DNA of 9,965 nt from NCBI GenBank assembly GCA_902801585.1, contig CADCIU010000070.1:1-9965 (forward strand), written 5' to 3'. How positions within the stretch are numbered: the stretch's first letter is position 1; each line of letters opens with the position of its first letter. The notes beneath the pieces were generated by a model. The model worked only from the letters and a program-made list of their open reading frames with translations, did not search any database and was not told where the DNA came from. Below are positions 1 to 7,064 of the stretch, in pieces. The position numbers were made by a program, and so were the translations under genes. This stretch comes from an uncultured Lachnospiraceae bacterium. Its GTDB lineage: Bacteria; Bacillota_A; Clostridia; Lachnospirales; Lachnospiraceae.

Positions 1-103
1 CCTGAAATATCTTTGAATGTGTCAAAATATTGTTTGATTCTTATCCGCCATGCCGACAGGTTCAAAATTCATGCGTTCCGCCTGAATTTCTCACTGTCGT
101 GGC

Positions 104-130
104 ATCGCTCCTCGTTGTGAGCGATTTTTT
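104..130 (+). terminator. Rho-independent terminator reading rightwards, at the left edge
   Basis: A 7-bp perfect stem (ATCGCTC at 104-110 with GAGCGAT at 119-125) and an 8-nt loop run straight into six T residues (125-130) on the plus strand. The minus-strand reading of the same hairpin has no T-run, so it should not serve the isomerase gene that ends at 133. It probably ends a plus-strand transcript entering from the left of the window. I cannot identify that gene: bases 1-100 are too short and no frame gives a recognisable protein. Confidence 0.6.
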
Positions 131-132
131 GA

Positions 133-972
133 TTACCAACCGAGGATCTTAAGATACTCGCGGCTTCTTCTTGCGCACTCCATAGGCTCCAGCTCGTAGT
201 GCTCATCCTGCTCTACGATGACCCACTGTGCGTTCGCATCCAGGCTTGCCTCGAGAACGGGCTCCCAGATCATCTGGCCGAATCCGACGGGACGGAAACC
301 GAAGTAACCGGTGTCGCCCTCGGACTCCTCTTCCTCGATGCCGATCAGCTTGTACATGTTCTTGACTTCACCCTTCTTGATGTAATCCTTGAGGTGAACA
401 ACGGGGATGCGGTCTGTGTACTTGCGGATGAAACCGGGAGCGTCGCCTGTAGCGACATCGCACCAGCAGGTGTCAAGCTCGGGCATCAGGTTGTCGTGAG
501 GGATGGAACCGAACATGACATCATAGCCCCACTGGCCGTCTTCCATCTTGACGAACTCGAAATCGTGGTTGTGATACAGGAAAGTCATGCCTGCGTCGTG
601 GATCTTCTGTCCGACTTCATTCAGCATGGGAAGGAACTTCTTGAAGCCTTCCGGATTGACCGGGCGATACTCTTCTGCCATATAAGGCATTACCAGGAAC
701 TTCACGCCGATCTTCTTGTAATCTGCGATGATGGTGTCGAGATCTTCCATCATCTCAGCAAATGCAACGTGTGCACTGATCGGAATAAGGCCAATCTCGT
801 CCAGCACTTCTTTGACATACTCAGGAGTAAGGCCATACAGACCAGCCAGCTCAACGCCGTCATAGCCCAGATCCTTTACCTGCTGCATTACGTTTTTAAA
901 GTTCTCCGGAGTGTTCTCAAGGAGATCTCTGAGGCCGTAAACCTGAATACCAACCGGAAGCTTCTTACTCAT
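133..972 (-). CDS. Sugar phosphate isomerase/epimerase-like TIM-barrel protein (xylose isomerase-like fold)
   Basis: This 279-residue protein is of normal length for the xylose isomerase-like TIM-barrel family (AP endonuclease family 2 fold). Likely divalent-metal ligands sit in the expected order: Glu139 (after YHNHDF), Asp167 (in ELDTCW), His193 (in HLKD) and Glu254 (in VEQDEHYE). The stretch RPVGFGQM near residue 227 is also typical of the family. The family interconverts, epimerises or eliminates keto-sugars, and some members act on 3-keto-glycosides. Here I infer a role in processing the keto-sugar released by the neighbouring deglycosidase. The frame stays open 80 codons further upstream, but the ATG at 970-972 follows an excellent GGGAGG ribosome site, and the family fold begins at once (LPVGIQVYGLRD). 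It lies 251 nt from the symporter gene, beyond a strong terminator, so it probably has its own promoter; I found no convincing -35/-10 pair. The exact reaction is unknown. Confidence 0.85.
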   Translation of the reverse strand: MSKKLPVGIQVYGLRDLLENTPENFKNVMQQVKDLGYDGVELAGLYGLTPEYVKEVLDEIGLIPISAHVAFAEMMEDLDTIIADYKKIGVKFLVMPYMAEEYRPVNPEGFKKFLPMLNEVGQKIHDAGMTFLYHNHDFEFVKMEDGQWGYDVMFGSIPHDNLMPELDTCWCDVATGDAPGFIRKYTDRIPVVHLKDYIKKGEVKNMYKLIGIEEEESEGDTGYFGFRPVGFGQMIWEPVLEASLDANAQWVIVEQDEHYELEPMECARRSREYLKILGW

Positions 973-1171
973 TTTGGGTTCCTCCCTTTCTATTGACTTT
1001 GTTAATGATACTGCAGAGGCGGATGACTGATCTTGAATGTACTGCCGATGCCTTTCTGCAGCTTTTATCGTTTCTTTGTTTCTTTCTGTATTAATAGTAA
1101 CGTTTTCAAGTTTTTTATTCTTTTCCGGACTTTCAGAATGGACGGCGTTTATTGCGCAATCCTGCCCCGGC

Positions 1172-1215
1172 AAAAAACGGTGCGCAACAAACACAACACT
1201 TTTGTTGCACACCGT
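1172..1215 (-). terminator. Strong Rho-independent terminator ending the deglycosidase-symporter operon
   Basis: The arms 1177-1191 and 1201-1215 form a 15-bp stem with a 9-nt loop. The one imperfect pair (1183/1209) becomes a G-U wobble in the minus-strand transcript. Six T residues follow on the minus strand (complement of 1172-1177). It begins 8 nt after the symporter stop codon. Both arms carry the GCAACAAA/TTTGTTGC element of the recurrent regulatory motif, so the same DNA may also act as an operator for the isomerase gene downstream. Confidence 0.85.
1184..1209 (+). promoter_or_regulatory. Copy 1 of the recurrent 26-bp operator-like motif
   Basis: Reads GCAACAAACA, ten bases, then GTTGCA. 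The half-sites and spacing match the three other copies in this window. It lies upstream of the isomerase gene that starts at 972 and wholly inside the terminator stem-loop of the preceding operon. The flank GGTGCGCAACAAAC (1179-1192) matches the flank of copy 4 at 13 of 14 positions. The binding protein is inferred, not shown. Confidence 0.5.
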
Positions 1216-1223
1216 CCGGTTAA

Positions 1224-2600
1224 TTACTGCTTATCAGAAGCATTGGCAGCGTTTCTCTCATGGAGCTTAGCGCGGATCTCGTCTGCATCCTTATCAGACA
1301 TATCCCAAAGCAGGCAGCATACAGTTGCCGCAAGGAAGAGGAGCGCAGGAAACAGGTTGACAGTCATGTTGATGCCGCGAAGTGCACCGGCAGTCTGTTC
1401 CGCATTTGCAACGTATCCGAAAGCTGCCATGACCAGAACTCCGAGAGCTCCGCCGAGCGCGTTGCCGAGCTTTGTCGCAAGACCGTATGTCGCATAAGCT
1501 GTACCGTCTGTGCGGACGCCGCGCTTAAGATCCATGTAGTCTACAGAGTCGGCTACCATGGAAAGAGTCATAGGCATACCTACGTTGAAGAGACCGAAGA
1601 TCACGTTTCCGGCCATGACCATTGTCATGTTGTCGAAGGGAGCCAGGAACATGATGATCAGACCAATCGCCTGGATTGCCATGGAGCCCATTAAGACCTG
1701 ACGTTTTCCGAATTTCTTGGCAGCAGCCGGTACGAAGAAGGAGCCCACAATGCCGAGAAGTGTCGGGAGTGTCATGATCAGAGAGATCATGGTGAAGGAT
1801 CCCAGGCAGTAGATGACCCAGAAGGCGCATACAGCGATACGTCCCATGAAAGCGGTCATCTGCAGCAGCATGACAAGGCTGATGATCATAAGATACTTGT
1901 TCTGTACCAGGTTTTTGATCGTGTCCGCGACGGAGAATTTGGCAGGCTCTCCGGAGGGCTGAACTACTTCCTTGGATGTAAAGAATACGATCAGGAACAT
2001 CGGGATTGAAATGATCGAATAAATAATAGCCGTATACAGGTACCCGCGGCTGTCTGCAACCTGCGCGCCGGCAGCACTGAATCTGAGCAGAAGGATCGGA
2101 GACAGGAACTGCACAATGGTCATGCCGATGTTCATACCGATATTTCTGGAGGTATTGAGCATATTTCTCTGGTCAGCGTCCTCTGTCATGACCGCATTCA
2201 GGGAACTGTAAGGAATGTTCGTGAGCGTGTACAGCATTCCTGCTGCGATGTAAGTAAATGCTGCCCAAAGGACACCTGCTGTGCCGTTTCCGAAGGGACC
2301 TGTAAAGGTCAGGACCGCGAAAACTGCCAAAAACGGGCATCCGAACGCGATATAAGGACGGAAGCGGCCGAATCTGGATCTTGTGCGCTCCGCAATCGCT
2401 CCCATCATAGGGTCATTGAAAGCATCCCAGATACGTGCGACCATCATGATCGCGGAAACTGCTGCCGGAGCAAGTCCGACAATATCGGTATAGAAAATAG
2501 TCAGATAGGATCCGACGAATGTCCACACAAACTGTGAGGCAATATCACCAAACGCATAACAAATAATAGCGGCTTTAGTAGCCTTTTTCTTTTCTCCCAT
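1224..2600 (-). CDS. GPH-family glycoside-pentoside-hexuronide:cation symporter (MFS superfamily)
   Basis: A 458-residue polytopic membrane protein with about 12 hydrophobic segments, the usual size for the MelB/UidB/XylP-type GPH family, which imports glycosides with Na+ or H+. Family signatures are clear: YAFGDIA (15-21), FYTDIVGL (36-43), the RIWDAFNDPMMG block (56-67) followed by a basic RFGRFRPY stretch (76-83), NIPYSSL (128-134) and ADQRN (142-146). Asp59 and Asp63 in the WDAFNDP block correspond to the cation-site aspartates of MelB. The start at 2598-2600 follows a GGGGAG ribosome site. It is the third gene of the operon after the deglycosidase pair, with an 84-nt gap holding a hairpin. 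By position it should import the glycoside that the operon degrades; substrate identity is inference. Confidence 0.9.
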   Translation of the reverse strand: MGEKKKATKAAIICYAFGDIASQFVWTFVGSYLTIFYTDIVGLAPAAVSAIMMVARIWDAFNDPMMGAIAERTRSRFGRFRPYIAFGCPFLAVFAVLTFTGPFGNGTAGVLWAAFTYIAAGMLYTLTNIPYSSLNAVMTEDADQRNMLNTSRNIGMNIGMTIVQFLSPILLLRFSAAGAQVADSRGYLYTAIIYSIISIPMFLIVFFTSKEVVQPSGEPAKFSVADTIKNLVQNKYLMIISLVMLLQMTAFMGRIAVCAFWVIYCLGSFTMISLIMTLPTLLGIVGSFFVPAAAKKFGKRQVLMGSMAIQAIGLIIMFLAPFDNMTMVMAGNVIFGLFNVGMPMTLSMVADSVDYMDLKRGVRTDGTAYATYGLATKLGNALGGALGVLVMAAFGYVANAEQTAGALRGINMTVNLFPALLFLAATVCCLLWDMSDKDADEIRAKLHERNAANASDKQ

Positions 2601-2631
2601 GATTAGTATTTCTCCCCTTTCCGGATTTATC

Positions 2632-2663
2632 AGAGGCGGCCGAAGCTTTTTTCACCCGCCTCT
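2632..2663. other. Perfect 8-bp inverted repeat (stem-loop) between the beta-subunit and symporter genes
   Basis: AGAGGCGG (2632-2639) and CCGCCTCT (2656-2663) form a GC-rich stem around a 16-nt loop, about 30 nt before the symporter start. No T-run follows on the minus strand, so it is unlikely to be a full terminator. It could be an RNA-processing or stability element that adjusts transporter level relative to the enzyme subunits. Confidence 0.5.
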
Positions 2664-2684
2664 ATTTAGAAGTTTTTACAGATA

Positions 2685-3125
2685 TCAGACGATCAGAAGA
2701 CGACGGCTGTTAATATTCTGGCCAAATTCCACGAAATAGATGACAGCCGGCTTGTCAGGATCCTCCAGTGCCTCCATCTCCGGCGGCATGTAGGAATGTG
2801 TGCAATAAAAGCCGTATGTCAGGTCATGGAAGCCCTGGCTGAGGCCGCCCGGCTTCTTGACGATGAGGACTGCGGGCTCCATGGGATGCCAGAACTTGTT
2901 CATCTCCACATGCATGTCTGCATAAGTGTAGTCCTCGCCGTTGACGCGCCACATGATCTCATCTTCTCCGAAAGTCTCTCCGTCAACAATGAGGTGGCCG
3001 GGTTTGATCTGGCTCAAATATACGCCGCGGTAATAAGGAAGGCGGATCTTGAGCTGGAAGCCGGTGACTTCCCCGTTCTCTACGATGTTGCGAAATCCAA
3101 CAGACTGAATGACTTGCTTTTCCAT
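2685..3125 (-). CDS. C-glycoside deglycosidase beta subunit-like protein (DUF6379 type)
   Basis: A 146-residue soluble protein resembling the small beta subunit of C-glycoside deglycosidases (DUF6379; DgpB/DfgB/CarC type). Supporting sequence includes LKIRLPYYRGVYLSQI (25-40), VDGETF (47-52), the PGGLSQGFHDLTYG segment (92-105) and the C-terminal RRLLIV. In characterised enzymes this beta-sheet subunit pairs with the TIM-barrel alpha subunit and helps form the active complex. The alpha-like gene lies directly upstream with a 26-nt gap, as in known clusters, which strengthens the call. I chose the ATG at 3123-3125 because a GGAGG ribosome site precedes it. A TTG ten codons upstream (3153-3155) would overlap the alpha stop and lacks a better signal. 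Recognition is by motif memory, not by a search. Confidence 0.75.
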   Translation of the reverse strand: MEKQVIQSVGFRNIVENGEVTGFQLKIRLPYYRGVYLSQIKPGHLIVDGETFGEDEIMWRVNGEDYTYADMHVEMNKFWHPMEPAVLIVKKPGGLSQGFHDLTYGFYCTHSYMPPEMEALEDPDKPAVIYFVEFGQNINSRRLLIV

Positions 3126-3151
3126 TTTTCTTTCCTCCGTTTCCTTCTCGA

Positions 3152-4024
3152 TCAATAACCCAGGATTCTCTTCATCATAATGTGGTGCTTGCGCAGGGTC
3201 TGTCCGACTTCATAGCCGAAGTCATATTTGTTGTTGCCTTCATATTCGCTCAGGAGATATCCGTCCCAGTTATGCTCTTTGAGAATGGTAAGGACTTCCT
3301 TGTAGGGCACCATGGTCTCCTCAAAATCGTCGTTTACGTCAAAGAACTTAGCATGGCAGCAGTAGATGTAAGGCAGAAGCGGGATGATATCCTCGGGCTT
3401 ACTGGGTACAAAATTGGGATCTACAAATTCGCCGGGATTGAACTTCGTGCGGAAGACGGAGAAATCGATGTTCAGGCCAAAGCTCTTTGTGCCGGTCTCG
3501 TCAATGAAGTCCACATAATCCTTGATCATCTGGCTTGTCAAGCTGGTCGGGATGTGGATTTCCGGGCACATCGTCACGCCCAGGCGCTCAGCGAGCGGCA
3601 GCGCACCCTTGATGATATCCCTCCAGTTCTCTACCGGATCAAGCGCATTGTTGATAACAGACATCTTTGTACGAAGGATGCGGAATCCTAAGCGATGCGC
3701 AAGGCGCAGATCCTGTTCCAGACGGGCGACAGTCTCTTCGGTCGTGAGAACTCTGTCCTGCAGAACGCGGCAGTCGATCCAGTGACCGTATTCCACCGGC
3801 TCCACCTCGTACTTCTCACACAGGCCGAACCATTTGTTTACCCACTCATCAGTAGGGTAAGGATAATTGTCGATATGTGTATTGGCCAGGATCTCGATTC
3901 CGTGGCAATCCATATCCTTGAGTTCCTCGAAGCAGTCCTCCAGCGTCTTTTCAAAGCCGTACTCCGCAGAATAGCTGTACAGCGCAATACCGCGCTTAGG
4001 ACCTTTTTTGTCAAACTTGTACAT
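3152..4024 (-). CDS. C-glycoside deglycosidase alpha subunit-like TIM-barrel protein
   Basis: A 290-residue xylose isomerase-like TIM barrel, resembling the catalytic alpha subunit of C-glycoside deglycosidases (DgpC/DfgA/CarB type). It opens with [19 protein letters not shown] and has GIEIL (42-46) and [10 protein letters not shown] (53-62), familiar from that family. Putative metal ligands are Glu155 (in CPEIHIPT), Asp187 (in NIDFSVF), His224 (in CCHAKFF) and Glu260 (in LSEYEG). His157 is in the place of the catalytic base. Known relatives bind Mn2+ and remove the aglycone from a 3-oxo-glucosyl C-glycoside by beta-elimination; that reaction is inferred here. The start at 4022-4024 follows an AAAGGAGAG ribosome site. 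It heads an operon with the beta subunit and a GPH symporter. Other sugar isomerase functions remain possible if the beta partner call is wrong. Confidence 0.78.
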   Translation of the reverse strand: MYKFDKKGPKRGIALYSYSAEYGFEKTLEDCFEELKDMDCHGIEILANTHIDNYPYPTDEWVNKWFGLCEKYEVEPVEYGHWIDCRVLQDRVLTTEETVARLEQDLRLAHRLGFRILRTKMSVINNALDPVENWRDIIKGALPLAERLGVTMCPEIHIPTSLTSQMIKDYVDFIDETGTKSFGLNIDFSVFRTKFNPGEFVDPNFVPSKPEDIIPLLPYIYCCHAKFFDVNDDFEETMVPYKEVLTILKEHNWDGYLLSEYEGNNKYDFGYEVGQTLRKHHIMMKRILGY

Positions 4025-4120
4025 ACTTGTATCTCTCCTTTCTTACGGGATCTGCCCGCTTTTCGCTTCCGGACCGCTTCCCTGCTGCTCGAGCCTTCCT
4101 GTTTGCGAGGGCTTCGTTCA

Positions 4121-4128
4121 TTTGTTGC
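4121..4128 (-). promoter_or_regulatory. Isolated half-site of the operator-like motif in the operon leader
   Basis: The 8-mer GCAACAAA (minus strand) recurs here, between the predicted promoter and the alpha-subunit start. The partner RTTGCA is missing at the usual distance. It may be an auxiliary site or chance. Confidence 0.25.
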
Positions 4129-4199
4129 TCTTCATGGTTCTAAGTATACGGATACTGCCCGATAAACTCTTTTCGCCAGTTTTGAAAGACTATTTATTG

Positions 4200-4218
4200 A
4201 TTGCAAATGGAGTGCAAT
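4200..4218. repeat. 19-bp inverted repeat sharing the TTGCA core
   Basis: ATTGCA and TGCAAT are separated by seven bases. The half-site resembles the RTTGCA arm of the 26-bp motif but the spacing is much shorter. It lies about 30-45 nt downstream of the predicted transcription start of the deglycosidase operon, where a bound protein could block elongation. Evidence is the repeat alone. Confidence 0.35.
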
Positions 4219-4241
4219 AAGAGCACATAAAAAGCCAATCC

Positions 4242-4267
4242 TGCAACCGCCGCATTTAATTTGTTGC
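4242..4267 (-). promoter_or_regulatory. Copy 2 of the 26-bp operator-like motif, overlapping the operon promoter
   Basis: On the minus strand this reads GCAACAAATT, ten bases, then GTTGCA. The first half-site fills the end of the -35/-10 spacer and enters the -10 hexamer, and the second lies just after it, near the expected start of transcription. That position would suit a repressor or an anti-activator more than a classical upstream activator. Confidence 0.6.
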
Positions 4268-4282
4268 ATCGCATACTGTCAA
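4254..4282 (-). promoter_or_regulatory. Predicted sigma-A promoter of the deglycosidase-symporter operon
   Basis: The minus strand has TTGACA (complement of 4277-4282, six of six to consensus), a 17-nt spacer, then TTAAAT (complement of 4254-4259, four of six). The expected start is near 4247. It sits just downstream of the hairpin that follows the regulator gene, which is the right place for the operon's own promoter. Confidence 0.65.
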
Positions 4283-4292
4283 CAGACGATTA

Positions 4293-4328
4293 AACACCCC
4301 CTGCACAATGATATGCGCAGAGGGTGTT
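4293..4328 (-). terminator. Possible weak terminator after the AraC/GH39 regulator
   Basis: AACACCC (4293-4299) pairs with GGGTGTT (4322-4328), and after one mismatch CTGC (4301-4304) pairs with GCAG (4317-4320). In the minus-strand transcript only three T residues follow, so termination may be incomplete and some regulator transcripts could run on into the deglycosidase operon. Confidence 0.45.
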
Positions 4329-4382
4329 GTTAATTCTTTACATATTATAATTTGTTTTATTGCCCGAAGTTCTTCATCTTCT

Positions 4383-6782
4383 TCAAGTCTTATATATGTG
4401 CAGGAGAACGACCTCCTGCGGCTGCAGCTTTATGCTGATCTCCATGCTGCCTCTTTCGTCAGTCCGTGATTTCTCCATTTCAATTCTGGGAACGCTGATC
4501 GCCTGGAGATATTTGATATCGTCCCGGTTCAGCCTGGTCTCATATCCAAGCCTCGCCCACTCATCCAGAACGCTTCCGCTCTGCCCGTTCAGGGATCGCT
4601 TCTTGAGAGTGTACTCTCCTTTCTCAGCTATGCCGTGCAGTAAGAACTTCATCTCAAGTGCGCGCTCATCCTCATACCGGATATGGCGTATTTCCTCCAG
4701 GCTGATATCTTCACTTTCTGTATAGGTATTCTGTCGGATCCAGGAAAAATTGTGACACAACAGATACAGGTCACCGTTTCCTTTTTTGGTCAAAATATAG
4801 TTCTTTCCTTTGGATAGGAACAGCGGTCCCATGTGTTCGAGGAAAGAGAGTGCGTAAAAAGCTGGCTTTCCGATTGTATCCTTTGTGAGAAGCCCGACCC
4901 CTCCGTTGAGGATCTTGTTCGTGTCAAAGTAACTGCTGACCCAGTCTGTACCTCCCATGATCGCCGTCAGATCCGGCCCGTTCCAGAGATCGATCGTCTT
5001 TGCAGCAATATAGGCTGCTCTGAAACAGCTGTCATTGAGGAAATTCCGGTTTCCGATGGAATTATTCCACTCCGTCAGATACAACCTGCATCTGCCAAGC
5101 CCTGTCTCTTCCATCAGTTCGCGTATCCTGCAGATGTGCTCCTCTTCCACGCTTCTTCCTGCAGCGGGAAGCATTGCAGCATCTTCCTGTCCTATCTTGC
5201 GCCGGATTTCATACGAGTACATGAAGAAAGAGACAAAATCCGGAATAAAGTTTTCCCTCGCACACCGTCTGTAAAACTTTTCCGCGTAGTCCCGATCATT
5301 CTCGATCACCGTGGAAATGCCGCCGATCTGTGCTCCCGGAATATTATTGCGGATCGTTTTATAAGTAAACTTCCACGCGTCAAAGAAATCGTAGTGAGGA
5401 TCTTCATAAATCTTAAGCTCGTTCTCATGGTAGTCTCTTGTAAGTTCGAAGACCCACGTTGAAACTTCTTCTATTCCATATCGGCTGAGGATTTCCCTCA
5501 CAAACTCGCTCACCAGATCCTGCCATATCTCGCGGGAAGCAAAAGAGATATACTCTTCCTTATAATAAATCTCATCTCCCTGGGAGCGAATCGCCGTGTC
5601 AGGCCTCCTTCCAAGATCCATAAATGGCTTGATGTGATGCACGACCAAAAAATCCAACACCTGATTGATCAGGTCAAAATTGTACTGTCCCAAGGTCTGT
5701 CCGTCCGACACCATCATCTTCTCGGAGAAAATATTCCAGACGCGCACATATTTAAAGTGAAGGTGTTCCTGCAGATAGAGCACATGAAACTGTGTATTGG
5801 CCCGGCTCAGTTCGTAGAGGCTTCCGATATTGACACATTCCTGCCAGATCGGTTTGTAGGTGGTCGGATTGAGGTCGCTCAAACTCAGCTCTACCTCTTT
5901 CATGCGGTCCTGACCGCTGTACTGGTAACCCTTTTTGCGTAGTTCTTCCCGGATCTCCTGTTCATTTCTGATCAAGTCCTCATCCGTCCCTGGAGTGATC
6001 TGATATTTCTTCCTGTACTCCGAAGGCATCATGCCCGTCACTTTTTTGAACGATCGGTTGAAGGCGGCGGATGTTGAGAACCCGCAATTCATAGCGATCT
6101 GCGTGAGATTCTGTTCGGAATTTCGAAGGAGCCCAAGTGATGTGCGCACACGAAGGCGCATCACATAGTCTGCAAAATACATTCCTGTGCTCTTCTTGAA
6201 GATCCTCGAGAGTGTGGAGGTAGACACAAACATCTCGCCGGCAAGGTCCGAGAGGTTGATCTCATCATTAATATGGTTGATAATATACTGCATCATCTGG
6301 CGCATTCTGGCGTCAGCGTCGCTCTCGTTCGCTTCAATATGTCCCTGTCCCAGCTGATAGTTTTCAATCAGGCAGTCGAGGAGTTTCAGCATGAGACTGT
6401 CCATCGCGGCGCGGGTCTTGTGCGCATGCAGGATATATTCTGCTGTCATCTCCTGCAGTATTTCCCTCAGGTCCTGATAAGAGTGCAGCGGATCTCTGGC
6501 TGAGTCTGCATATAACATGAGGCTTCTCTTGTCCATTACCTGGGAGATGATGCCGATCGAGAAGGAGGCAGTGCCATATATTGCATTGCGAATCCCGCTG
6601 ACCTCATACTCCATACCGGAATTAATGAGCAGAACATCCTCCTTTTTCATTCGGATCAGATCCCCATAGCAGCGTACGCTCATCTCTCCGTCCAGCATGT
6701 ACAGCACTACAAGGTCTGTCTTCATGATGCTCTCGCCCCTGCTCGCCTTGACGATCTTATATTCAAGATGATTCACTCCCAT
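4383..6782 (-). CDS. AraC-family regulator fused to a GH39-like (beta-xylosidase-type) domain
   Basis: A 799-residue fusion. Residues 1 to about 130 look like an AraC-type cupin sensor region. Residues 160-262 hold the two AraC helix-turn-helix motifs (first at INLSDLAGEMFVSTSTLSRI, second near LTQIAMNCGFSTSAAFNRSF, then the PSEYRKKY ending). From about 300 the chain resembles a GH39 TIM barrel with C-terminal beta domain; the TEWNNS motif supplies the nucleophile position, Glu571. The usual acid/base motif, WNEPN after FEV, is instead FELTRDYHE (445-453), putting Asp450 where Glu is expected. The domain may therefore bind sugar rather than cleave it. The start at 6780-6782 has a modest GAGG site, and the sensor fold begins at once. 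The gene sits between the dehydrogenase and the deglycosidase operon, and has an operator-like motif upstream. It is the natural candidate to control the locus, with ligand unknown. Confidence 0.85.
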   Translation of the reverse strand: MGVNHLEYKIVKASRGESIMKTDLVVLYMLDGEMSVRCYGDLIRMKKEDVLLINSGMEYEVSGIRNAIYGTASFSIGIISQVMDKRSLMLYADSARDPLHSYQDLREILQEMTAEYILHAHKTRAAMDSLMLKLLDCLIENYQLGQGHIEANESDADARMRQMMQYIINHINDEINLSDLAGEMFVSTSTLSRIFKKSTGMYFADYVMRLRVRTSLGLLRNSEQNLTQIAMNCGFSTSAAFNRSFKKVTGMMPSEYRKKYQITPGTDEDLIRNEQEIREELRKKGYQYSGQDRMKEVELSLSDLNPTTYKPIWQECVNIGSLYELSRANTQFHVLYLQEHLHFKYVRVWNIFSEKMMVSDGQTLGQYNFDLINQVLDFLVVHHIKPFMDLGRRPDTAIRSQGDEIYYKEEYISFASREIWQDLVSEFVREILSRYGIEEVSTWVFELTRDYHENELKIYEDPHYDFFDAWKFTYKTIRNNIPGAQIGGISTVIENDRDYAEKFYRRCARENFIPDFVSFFMYSYEIRRKIGQEDAAMLPAAGRSVEEEHICRIRELMEETGLGRCRLYLTEWNNSIGNRNFLNDSCFRAAYIAAKTIDLWNGPDLTAIMGGTDWVSSYFDTNKILNGGVGLLTKDTIGKPAFYALSFLEHMGPLFLSKGKNYILTKKGNGDLYLLCHNFSWIRQNTYTESEDISLEEIRHIRYEDERALEMKFLLHGIAEKGEYTLKKRSLNGQSGSVLDEWARLGYETRLNRDDIKYLQAISVPRIEMEKSRTDERGSMEISIKLQPQEVVLLHIYKT

Positions 6783-6920
6783 ATTGTCCTCACTCTAAAT
6801 CAAAATTACATGGTAGTCTCTCAAGAATCGATTGTACCTGCTGCTTCTTATTAATTCTTTTCTGCCGTTACCTCTTTTGACTTATTCCGTGCATTTTCAA
6901 TCTTTTGCCCTATATGTACC

Positions 6921-6946
6921 GCAACAAACGTCATCCAAACATTGCA
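6921..6946 (+). promoter_or_regulatory. Copy 3 of the 26-bp operator-like motif, upstream of the AraC/GH39 gene
   Basis: Reads GCAACAAACG, ten bases, then ATTGCA, lying 139-164 nt before the regulator start. Its first ten bases are identical to copy 4. A loose minus-strand promoter (TTGGAT at 6933-6938 with TATAGG at 6909-6914 or CATATA at 6911-6916) would overlap it, consistent with autoregulation, but that promoter is weak on sequence alone. Confidence 0.55.
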
Positions 6947-6957
6947 GCTTATCGCAC

Positions 6958-7003
6958 AAAAAAACACCGCGCTGCACACCTTGTTACTCGGTCTGCAGCG
7001 CGG
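6958..7003 (-). terminator. Rho-independent terminator of the dehydrogenase gene
   Basis: CCGCGCTGCA (6967-6976) and TGCAGCGCGG (6994-7003) form a 10-bp perfect stem. After one mismatch, ACC (6978-6980) pairs with GGT (6990-6992). Seven T residues follow two bases later on the minus strand (complement of 6958-6964). It lies about 60 nt past the dehydrogenase stop and separates that gene from the regulator. Confidence 0.85.
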
Positions 7004-7064
7004 CTGGCTTATTTAGCATACGCTGTCCGGTTAAACTTCAACGCCGGTTTCTTTGGGCACATAA

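Larger units (their letters stand above)
4025..4382. other. 358-nt intergenic region between the regulator and the deglycosidase operon
   Basis: No gene is visible on either strand. From right to left it holds a hairpin about 55 nt past the regulator stop (4293-4328), a consensus-like promoter (4254-4282) overlapped by operator copy 2 (4242-4267), a 19-bp inverted repeat (4200-4218), an isolated half-site (4121-4128) and the alpha-subunit ribosome site. From the promoter's predicted start near 4247, the leader would be about 220 nt. I recognised no known riboswitch in it. Confidence 0.7.

Noticed and set aside
1..120. Open plus-strand frame entering from the left edge and ending at 118-120
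   Set aside because: Its stop lies inside the terminator stem and the translation looks non-coding. The terminator implies some plus-strand transcript, but this frame is not convincing as its end.
199..996. Long plus-strand open frame opposite the isomerase gene
   Set aside because: It is the antisense shadow of a clear TIM-barrel gene, has no good ribosome site and its translation shows no family motif.
973..1212. 80-codon upstream extension of the isomerase reading frame
   Set aside because: It resembles no domain, includes the terminator region, and is bypassed by an ATG at 970-972 with a near-perfect ribosome site just where family similarity begins.
3126..3155. Upstream TTG start for the beta subunit
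   Set aside because: It would overlap the alpha-subunit stop. The ATG at 3123-3125 has a GGAGG site at proper spacing and matches the expected start of the family.
4833..5462. 209-codon plus-strand open frame opposite the GH39-like domain
   Set aside because: It mirrors the regulator gene, its translation is featureless, and no promoter or ribosome site supports it.
6841..7064. Possible small plus-strand genes in the spacer before the regulator
   Set aside because: These short frames overlap the dehydrogenase terminator and the operator-like motif and have no ribosome site.
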